From Dysgonamonadaceae bacterium (GTDB lineage Bacteria; Bacteroidota; Bacteroidia; Bacteroidales; Azobacteroidaceae), in assembly GCA_031287395.1 (NCBI GenBank), contig JAITTA010000060.1:1-30207 (forward strand): a stretch of DNA of 30,207 bases, in the 5' to 3' direction. The number at the start of each line of letters is the position of its first letter. The first letter of the stretch is position 1. The position numbers and the translations under genes were made by a program. The notes under the pieces were generated by a model, which made no database searches, was not told the origin of the DNA, and worked only from the letters and a program-made list of their open reading frames with translations. Positions 24,295 through 30,207 of the stretch are shown piece by piece.

Positions 24295-25464
24295 ATGTAT
24301 TTAACAGAACAAACATGGAGATGGTATGGCCCGAACGACCCGGTCGGTTTGTGGGATATCAGGCAAGCCGGAGCGACAGGGATTGTAACTGCCCTACACC
24401 ACATTCCAAACGGAGAAGTATGGAGTAAGGAGGAGATCCTGAAACGAAAAGAAATAATTGAAGCGGCAGGACTCACCTGGTCTGTCGTTGAAAGTGTTCC
24501 CGTACACGAACACATTAAAACCCAAACCGGAGATTTTCAGAAGTACATCGACAACTACAAAGAAACCATCCGCAACCTGGCAGTATGTGGGATATACATT
24601 ATTACCTATAACTTTATGCCGGTTCTTGACTGGACGCGCACAGACCTGGCATATACCTTACCGGATGGTTCCAAAGCGTTACGTTTCGAAAAGGCGGCAT
24701 TTGTCGCTTTCGAATTATTTATTCTGAAACGTCCCGGAGCAGAAAAATTATATACCGCCGGGGAAATTGAAAAAGCAAAAAAACGCTTTGAATCCATGTC
24801 TGAAGATGAAAAACAGACTCTGACCCGTAATATGATTGCCGGGTTACCCGGTTCGGAAGAAAGTTTTACCGTCGGACAATTCCAGGAAGCACTCGACAGA
24901 TATAAGGATACGGATGCCGAACGACTCCGTTCCAACCTGATTTATTTCCTGAGAGAAATCTGTCCGGTAGCCGATGAATGGAATGTCCGATTAGTAATTC
25001 ATGCAGACGACCCCCCCTATCCTATTTTAGGATTACCCCGTATCATGAGTACGGAAGACGATTTCAACAAACTGGTGGAAGCTGTGCCTAACAAATCGAA
25101 CGGATTGTGTTTCTGTACAGGTTCGTTCGGCGTCCGCGCCGATAACGACCTCCCGGGAATGGTAGAACGGTTGGGCGACCGCATCGGATTTGCCCATCTA
25201 CGCAGCACTCAACGGGACGAAGAAGGTAATTTCTACGAAGCAAACCACCTGGAAGGAGACGTGGACATGTACAATGTAATGAAACAATTATTGCTCCTTC
25301 AAAAGAGAAGAAACATATCCATCCCTATTCGTCCCGACCACGGACACCAGATGATAGACGATCTCAAAAAGAAAACCAACCCCGGATACTCCTGTATCGG
25401 ACGCCTGCGCGGACTGGCAGAGCTAAGAGGCTTGGAAATGGGGATCGCAAAATCAAGCTTATAG
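24295..25464 (+). CDS. uxuA: Mannonate dehydratase
   Basis: Dehydrates D-mannonate to 2-keto-3-deoxy-D-gluconate in hexuronate (glucuronate) breakdown. The 389 residues have the TIM-barrel signature of UxuA: TWRWYGPNDPVGLWDIRQAG at 7-26, ALHHIPNGEVW at 33-43 and ESVPVHEHIK at 66-75. Likely metal ligands are H236 (VIHADDPPYP), C274 (FCTGSFG), H301 (FAHLRST) and D348 (RPDHGHQM), whose spacing fits known family members. Length is normal. It stands alone: the other hexuronate genes (uxaC, uxuB, kdgK/kdgA) are not in the window. Probably controlled by the divergent LacI-type repressor through the operator-like repeat at 24229-24244. Its TAG stop lies at the edge of a period-7 inverted repeat shared with uvrA. 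Confidence 0.96.
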   Translation: MYLTEQTWRWYGPNDPVGLWDIRQAGATGIVTALHHIPNGEVWSKEEILKRKEIIEAAGLTWSVVESVPVHEHIKTQTGDFQKYIDNYKETIRNLAVCGIYIITYNFMPVLDWTRTDLAYTLPDGSKALRFEKAAFVAFELFILKRPGAEKLYTAGEIEKAKKRFESMSEDEKQTLTRNMIAGLPGSEESFTVGQFQEALDRYKDTDAERLRSNLIYFLREICPVADEWNVRLVIHADDPPYPILGLPRIMSTEDDFNKLVEAVPNKSNGLCFCTGSFGVRADNDLPGMVERLGDRIGFAHLRSTQRDEEGNFYEANHLEGDVDMYNVMKQLLLLQKRRNISIPIRPDHGHQMIDDLKKKTNPGYSCIGRLRGLAELRGLEMGIAKSSL

Positions 25465-25510
25465 AGTTAAGAGTTAAGAGTAAATCTTTAACTCTTAACT
25501 CTTAATTTTT
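25463..25510. terminator. Period-7 inverted repeat between uxuA and uvrA
   Basis: TTAAGAGTTAAGAGT (25467-25481) is perfectly inverted at 25491-25505 around nine bases and is followed on the plus strand by TTTTT. The arms are AGAGTTA heptamers. It has the shape of an intrinsic terminator for uxuA but is poor in GC, so its strength is uncertain. The uvrA stop (25488-25490, minus strand) lies in the loop, and the last five UvrA residues are encoded by the repeat. Confidence 0.6.
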
Positions 25511-28286
25511 CCTTCAGGAACCTTCCGGTATAAGACGCTTCACATGCCGCAACTTCCTCCGGAGTTCCCGTACAGACAAGATACCCTCCTTTATCTCCTC
25601 CTCCGGGTCCCAAATCAATAATGTGGTCGGCACATTTAATGACATCCATGTTGTGTTCGATTATAACCACGGTATGTCCCCTCGCAATGAGTGCATCAAA
25701 TGCTTTCAACAGGGTTTTGATATCATGGAAATGCAAACCGGTAGTCGGTTCGTCAAAGATAAACAAGGTTTTTACCGCCCGTTCCTCACTCAGGTGATAT
25801 GCCAGTTTTACACGCTGATTCTCTCCCCCGGAAAGGGTATATGAACTTTGTCCGAGTTTGACATATCCCAAACCGACTTCCTGCAAACAAAGTAATTTTT
25901 TAATGATTTTTTTCTCCTGACTGCCGTTCTCCTCCGAAAAGAATTCAATGGCTTCGTCGATGGTTAAATCCAAAACATCATAAATATTTTTTCCCCGGTA
26001 TTCGACATCCAATACGTCTTGTTTAAACCGTTTGCCGTGGCATGTCTCACATTCCAGAACCACGTCTGCCATGAACTGCATTTCAACGGTAATAAAACCC
26101 TCTCCTTTACATTCCTCACAGCGTCCGCCCTCTACATTGAACGAAAAATAAGCCGGAGTAAAATGCATCTGCTTCGACAAAGACTGCTCGGCATACAGCT
26201 TACGGATTTCATCATAAGCCTTGATATAGGTCACAGGATTGGAACGGGAAGAACGCCCTATCGGATTCTGATCTACAAACTCGGTATTCTTCACCAGATG
26301 CCAGTCTCCCGCAAAGCCCGCCATCTGAATCGACAAATCCTTACTGTTCTCGCAATGACTTTTCAGAGCCTGATAAAAAACATCCCGAACCAATGAAGAT
26401 TTTCCGGAACCGCTTACCCCTGTTACCACAGTCATCACATTCAACGGAAACCTGACATCAATCGATTTCAGATTATTTTCGCAAGCTCCTTTGACCTCCA
26501 CATAATTATTCCATTTCCGGCGTTTTTTGGGAACATCAATCTGTTCTGCTCCTGTCAGATAGCGAATCGTATAACTGATTGTATTTTTGTCTATGTCGGA
26601 TAGGTTACCCTGATATACGACTTCTCCTCCATGTTGCCCCGCTGCCGGACCAATATCAATGATATAATCGGCAGCACGGATAATTTCCTCGTCGTGCTCC
26701 ACAACAATCACGGTATTCCCCAATTTTTTTAACTGTCTTAATACCTTCAACAACAGTTCCGTATCTTTAGAATGAAGACCAATACTCGGCTCATCCAGAA
26801 TATACAGCGAACCAACCAGGCTACTTCCCAAAGAAGTGGCCAGGTTGATCCTCTGACTTTCTCCTCCCGAAAGGGTTGAAGACAACCGGTTCAATGTAAG
26901 GTATCCCAATCCGACATCCACTAAAAACTGAAGACGGGATTTGATCTCAACCAATAAACGGGCCGCTACAAGTTTGTCGTGCTTATTTAACTCCAGTTCA
27001 TCAAAAAAACGACTGAGTCCGGTAATCTGCATAACAACCAGTTCATCGATCGACTTCCCCGCAATCTTTACATAAAAAGCCTGAGGCCGTAACCGACGGC
27101 CTTTACAATCCGGGCAGGTAGCCTTTCCCCGGTAACGGGCGAGAAGTACTCTGTATTGAATCTTGTAGAGATTTTCCTCTACATGTTTGAAAAAATCATA
27201 AATACCTTTGATTTCACCATTTCCATACCACAACAAATTCTTTTCCGATTCCGATAACTCAAAATACGGCCTATGTATTGGGAAATTATATTTCAAAGCC
27301 GTTTGCATAAACCACTGTTTGAATTCCCCCATCTTTTCTCCTTTCCAGCAAACAACGGCATCGCCGTAAACAGATAACGATTTATTAGGAATCACCAAAT
27401 CTTCATCGATTCCTATAATTTTTCCAAAACCTTCGCATGTGGGACAGGCTCCGGCAGGACTATTGAAATTGAACATCAGATCGTTCGGTTCTTCAAACAG
27501 AATACCGTCGGCTTCCATTTTTTTGGAAAATTCCCGGGTTACAATACCGGACTCGGTGTAAAACCGGAGCGTACAATAACCGTCGCCCTCAAAAAAGGCA
27601 GTTTCGACGGAATCGGCCAGCCGGTTCACGACGGAAAGTTCCGAAGACGCCGTCAAACGATCGATCAATAAAAAAATCTCAGAGGAAGTCAACAGTTTTT
27701 CCTGCTTGAGCACATCATCTATCTGATAAGTCTGCCCGTCTATCTCCACTCTTGAAAACCCCTCTTTCACAAAAACTTCCAGTTGTTCCTGCATCTCCCT
27801 TCCCGGATGAAGGTTTATCCGGGTCAATAAAGCCATTTTTGTCCCTTCAGGATATGCCTGCATTTCATCGACAACATCGCTGACCTGATGCTTCTTCACC
27901 TCTTCCCCGGAAACCGGTGAAATCGTTTTCCCGATACGGGCGTACAACAATCTTAAATAATCATAAATTTCTGTGGAAGTCCCCACTGTGGAACGCGGAT
28001 TCCGGCTGTTAACCTTCTGTTCGATTGCAATTGCAGGAGGAATTCCTTTAATATAATCACATTCGGGCTTACTCATTCTCCCAAGAAACTGGCGGGCATA
28101 AGAAGACAAACTCTCCACATACCTGCGCTGACCTTCGGCATACAAGGTATCGAAAGCAAGTGAAGACTTACCGGAACCGGACAATCCGGTTATAACAATA
28201 AACCGGTCCCTGGGGATTACAAGATCAATGTTCTTAAGATTATTAACCCTTGCACCTTTAACTATAATATTACTTTCTACAGACAT
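25488..28286 (-). CDS. uvrA: Excinuclease ABC subunit A
   Basis: Damage-recognition ATPase of nucleotide excision repair. The ATG at 28286 gives 932 residues (MSVESNIIVKGARVNNLKNI). The frame is open 21 residues further up, but that part (IYLSWKNCTFAFLF) includes the promoter region. Two ABC modules are intact: Walker A GLSGSGKSS at 34-42 and GVSGSGKSSL in the second module, with signatures LSGGESQRINLA and LSGGENQRVKLA. Zinc-binding pairs are seen as CPTCEGFG, CPDCKGRR and CEECKGEGF followed by CETCHGKRF. Full length, so probably functional. Its last codons LRVKS and stop come from the AGAGTTA repeat shared with uxuA. Confidence 0.97.
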   Translation of the reverse strand: MSVESNIIVKGARVNNLKNIDLVIPRDRFIVITGLSGSGKSSLAFDTLYAEGQRRYVESLSSYARQFLGRMSKPECDYIKGIPPAIAIEQKVNSRNPRSTVGTSTEIYDYLRLLYARIGKTISPVSGEEVKKHQVSDVVDEMQAYPEGTKMALLTRINLHPGREMQEQLEVFVKEGFSRVEIDGQTYQIDDVLKQEKLLTSSEIFLLIDRLTASSELSVVNRLADSVETAFFEGDGYCTLRFYTESGIVTREFSKKMEADGILFEEPNDLMFNFNSPAGACPTCEGFGKIIGIDEDLVIPNKSLSVYGDAVVCWKGEKMGEFKQWFMQTALKYNFPIHRPYFELSESEKNLLWYGNGEIKGIYDFFKHVEENLYKIQYRVLLARYRGKATCPDCKGRRLRPQAFYVKIAGKSIDELVVMQITGLSRFFDELELNKHDKLVAARLLVEIKSRLQFLVDVGLGYLTLNRLSSTLSGGESQRINLATSLGSSLVGSLYILDEPSIGLHSKDTELLLKVLRQLKKLGNTVIVVEHDEEIIRAADYIIDIGPAAGQHGGEVVYQGNLSDIDKNTISYTIRYLTGAEQIDVPKKRRKWNNYVEVKGACENNLKSIDVRFPLNVMTVVTGVSGSGKSSLVRDVFYQALKSHCENSKDLSIQMAGFAGDWHLVKNTEFVDQNPIGRSSRSNPVTYIKAYDEIRKLYAEQSLSKQMHFTPAYFSFNVEGGRCEECKGEGFITVEMQFMADVVLECETCHGKRFKQDVLDVEYRGKNIYDVLDLTIDEAIEFFSEENGSQEKKIIKKLLCLQEVGLGYVKLGQSSYTLSGGENQRVKLAYHLSEERAVKTLFIFDEPTTGLHFHDIKTLLKAFDALIARGHTVVIIEHNMDVIKCADHIIDLGPGGGDKGGYLVCTGTPEEVAACEASYTGRFLKEKLRVKS

Positions 28287-28303
28287 ACAAAAAAATAAGA
28301 ATG

Positions 28304-28311
28304 CAAAGGTA
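28304..28311 (-). promoter_or_regulatory. -7 promoter box for uvrA
   Basis: On the minus strand the sequence is TACCTTTG, matching TAnnTTTG and ending 17 bases before the ATG at 28286. The -33 element is weak. The very short leader supports the ATG at 28286 over the longer open frame. Confidence 0.5.
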
Positions 28312-28389
28312 CAATTTTTCCAGGACAAATAAATAACGATGTTATTCACAAATTAATACTACCTTTATGGCCGAATAACAGAGGAATAA

Positions 28390-29583
28390 ATGATGGAAAG
28401 TATACATAAAATTTTCAAAATCGGGAATGGACCTTCAAGCAGCCACACGATGGGGCCTAAAAAAGCGGCAGAAATATTCAAAGGGAAAAACCCGGATGCG
28501 GACTCTTTCCGTGTAACCCTCTATGGAAGTCTTGCTGCCACCGGAAAAGGCCACCTGACGGATGTGGCCATCACCGAAGCATTGAAGCCTCAATCCGTAG
28601 AAATTATATGGAAACCCGAAATGGCATTATCTTTCCATCCCAATGGTATGTTATTCGAATCGGTCAGGGGAGGACAAATTGCCTCCGACTGGATTATCTT
28701 CAGTGTCGGAGGAGGCGACTTATCGAACGAAGATACCCCGGTTGTAGAAGATGAAAACATCTACAAGATGAATACCATGACGGAAATATTGAAATGGAGT
28801 CAGAAAACCGGAAAATCATTCTGGGAATATGTGGAAGACACCGAAGGAAAGGAAATCTGGAGTTTTTTAGACCATGTATGGGAAATCATGCAAAAAGGCG
28901 TCGAACGGGGACTGGAAGCGGAGGGCTTGTTGCCGGGCGGACTCTCCCTGCAACGAAAAGCATCTTCTTATTATACCAAAGGAAAAAGCTACAGGGATTC
29001 TCTGGCCAGCCGGGCCGCTATCTATTCCTATGCTCTGGCTACTTCGGAAGAAAATGCCTGTGGCGGGGTCATCGTCACAGCGCCCACCTGCGGTTCTTCG
29101 GGAGTCTTGCCAGGAGTCCTTTACCACCTGAAGAAAAAACACGAATTCCGGGATTCCAAGATCACCAAAGCGCTGGCAACAGCGGCTCTTATCGGAAATA
29201 TTGTCAAGAAAAACGCTTCCGTATCAGGAGCTCAGGTAGGCTGCCAGGGCGAAGTCGGTGTAGCCTGCTCCATGGCTGCCGCTGCTGCAACCCAACTGTT
29301 CGGAGGTTCGACCGCTCAAATAGAATATGCAGCCGAAATGGGATTGGAACACCATTTGGGTTTAACCTGCGATCCGGTTTGCGGACTGGTACAGGTACCC
29401 TGTATCGAACGGAACGCTTTTGCCGCCGTACGGGCTCTGGACGCCTGTTCGTTCGCCATGTTATCGGATGGAAAACACCTCGTCGGATTCGACAAAGTAG
29501 TACAAACCATGAAACAAACCGGAAACGATCTCCCAAGCCTGTACAAAGAAACTTCAACCGGAGGGCTGGCAAAATTTATTTAA
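28390..29583 (+). CDS. sdaA: L-serine ammonia-lyase (iron-sulfur type, single chain)
   Basis: Converts L-serine to pyruvate and ammonia. The 397 residues join a small N-terminal beta domain (about 1-120, starting IFKIGNGPSSSHTMGP at 8-23) to the catalytic domain (about 165-397). Cluster-binding cysteines C285, C327 and C338 have exactly the 42- and 11-residue spacing of C343, C385 and C396 in E. coli SdaA. TAPTCGSSGVLPG at 230-242 forms part of the active site. It is shorter than the E. coli protein, as is usual for single-chain forms in this phylum. ATG codons at 28390 and 28393 are both possible; GAGG lies seven bases before the first. A -7-like TACCTTTA is at 28360-28367. No hairpin terminator was noticed after the gene. 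Confidence 0.94.
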   Translation: MMESIHKIFKIGNGPSSSHTMGPKKAAEIFKGKNPDADSFRVTLYGSLAATGKGHLTDVAITEALKPQSVEIIWKPEMALSFHPNGMLFESVRGGQIASDWIIFSVGGGDLSNEDTPVVEDENIYKMNTMTEILKWSQKTGKSFWEYVEDTEGKEIWSFLDHVWEIMQKGVERGLEAEGLLPGGLSLQRKASSYYTKGKSYRDSLASRAAIYSYALATSEENACGGVIVTAPTCGSSGVLPGVLYHLKKKHEFRDSKITKALATAALIGNIVKKNASVSGAQVGCQGEVGVACSMAAAAATQLFGGSTAQIEYAAEMGLEHHLGLTCDPVCGLVQVPCIERNAFAAVRALDACSFAMLSDGKHLVGFDKVVQTMKQTGNDLPSLYKETSTGGLAKFI

Positions 29584-29666
29584 AAGAAGAGGCTGTCTCC
29601 AATATACCCATTAACTTCTGAACAGTCTTATGATTTTACCTTCACTGAAAATCTTTTGACACGATT

Positions 29667-29698
29667 TTTCTGTTTTCGAAAATAAATAGTTACATTTG
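29667..29698 (+). promoter_or_regulatory. Possible promoter for the PD-(D/E)XK gene
   Basis: TTTC (29667-29670), 20 bases, then TACATTTG (29691-29698). The -7 box fits TAnnTTTG and the -33 element is one base off TTTG. Transcription would begin near 29705, just before the ATG at 29714. The rest of the 29584-29713 spacer shows nothing clear. Confidence 0.4.
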
Positions 29699-29713
29699 TC
29701 ATTCATTCCGGCA

Positions 29714-30207
29714 ATGCATCCGGGTTCGGAAGAGAAAGACCGGAAAGCGGTATTCGATATTTTCTGTAAAAACGAAAAAGGCGAATACTTCATTGTTGAA
29801 ATGCAGGTTGCCCGCCAGGCTTACTTCAAAGACCGTTGCATTTATTATTCGACATTCCCGGTTCAGGAGCAGGCCCTCAGGGGCAAAGACTGGAAGTACA
29901 AACTGGCGCCGGTTTACCTGGTTGCTATCGTAGATTTTGTACTGTTTGACAAGTTACCGGAATATCATCACGAGGTGAAGTTGATGCATATTCAAACAAG
30001 AGAAGTATTTTATGATAAGTTGACGTATTTTTTTCTGGAACTGCCGAAATTCGACAAACGACAGGAGGAGTTGGATTGTAATTTTGACCGTTGGGTTTAT
30101 TTGTTGAAAAATTTACCGGGCATGTCCGGCCGTCCGGAAGCGTTACAGGGAAGAGTATTTGATATGTTGTTCAGGGCTGCGGAGATAGCCCGGTTTACAC
30201 CAAAAGA
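29714..30207 (+). CDS. PD-(D/E)XK nuclease-family transposase-like protein, 5'-shortened, runs off window
   Basis: The open frame from the ATG at 29714 reads MHPGSEEKDRKAVFDIFC, then GEYFIVEMQVARQAYFKDR and IYYSTFPVQEQALRG, and stays open to the window end (164 codons). This matches the Rpn/PD-(D/E)XK nuclease 'transposase' family, in which D (in KAVFDIFCKN) and E-x-Q (in VEMQ) form the nuclease core. Family members normally begin about 45-55 residues earlier with a segment like INPxTDxGFKxLFG, which is absent here. An in-frame stop lies at 29687-29689 and no matching N-terminal code was seen in other frames of the spacer. The copy is therefore probably truncated, though the core is intact and a promoter-like sequence lies just upstream. 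Whether these proteins move DNA or only cut it is unsettled. Confidence 0.75.
   Translation, partial: MHPGSEEKDRKAVFDIFCKNEKGEYFIVEMQVARQAYFKDRCIYYSTFPVQEQALRGKDWKYKLAPVYLVAIVDFVLFDKLPEYHHEVKLMHIQTREVFYDKLTYFFLELPKFDKRQEELDCNFDRWVYLLKNLPGMSGRPEALQGRVFDMLFRAAEIARFTPK

Noticed and set aside
28794..29621. 275-codon plus-strand frame overlapping the serine dehydratase gene
   Set aside because: It is a shifted-frame shadow of sdaA: no family resemblance, basic low-complexity translation, while sdaA has all its catalytic motifs.

Overview
The window looks like chromosomal DNA from a member of the Bacteroidota, most likely Bacteroidales. The evidence is repeated TAnnTTTG-type -7 promoter boxes just upstream of start codons, weak Shine-Dalgarno signals, many lipoprotein or signal-peptide leaders, and a gene repertoire typical of the group (Bacteroidetes-type RNase R, single-chain L-serine dehydratase, 780-residue FtsX-type permeases, PD-(D/E)XK 'transposase'). 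The genus cannot be fixed from sequence alone. No rRNA, tRNA, CRISPR array or complete insertion sequence was seen, and no gene-free stretch exceeds 300 bases.

Layout. (a) 61-6179, plus strand: glutamine-dependent NAD synthetase, an NlpC/P60 cell-wall peptidase with a CapA-like N-terminal motif, RNase R and HemW. (b) 6181-9326, minus strand: a degraded Uma2-family gene, a sigma-54-dependent NtrC-type response regulator and its membrane histidine kinase. (c) 9555-18255, plus strand: a MacAB-like export operon made of a membrane-fusion adaptor, an S41 peptidase, an ABC ATPase, a four-helix-bundle (23S intervening-sequence-type) protein and two full-length FtsX-type permeases. (d) 18280-19518, minus strand: a lipoprotein serpin. 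(e) 19729-22973, plus strand: a KdsC-like phosphatase, a Maf nucleotide pyrophosphatase and an S9 lipoprotein peptidase. (f) 22997-25464: a LacI-type repressor divergent from mannonate dehydratase. (g) 25488-28286, minus strand: UvrA. (h) 28390-29583: L-serine dehydratase. (i) 29714 to the end: an N-terminally shortened PD-(D/E)XK transposase-like gene.

How the parts connect. The regulator pair and the export operon appear to form one system. A near-consensus -24/-12 promoter (TGGCACG-N4-TTGGT, 9509-9524) lies 30 bases before the adaptor gene. Three GAACA/TGTTC half-sites about one helical turn apart sit 80-110 bases upstream of the predicted start, where an NtrC-type activator would bind. 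A housekeeping-type promoter pointing the other way can serve the regulator genes.

The most unusual structure is a set of short-period (7 or 8 bp) tandem arrays, usually arranged as inverted pairs, that fill intergenic spaces and supply the stop codons of the adjoining genes. The period-8 AAGACCGT family occurs five times. One pair brackets the four-helix-bundle gene between the ATPase and the first permease, giving an element built like the intervening sequences of bacterial 23S rRNA but placed in an mRNA. A second pair, without cargo, forms a 38-bp stem between the two permeases.
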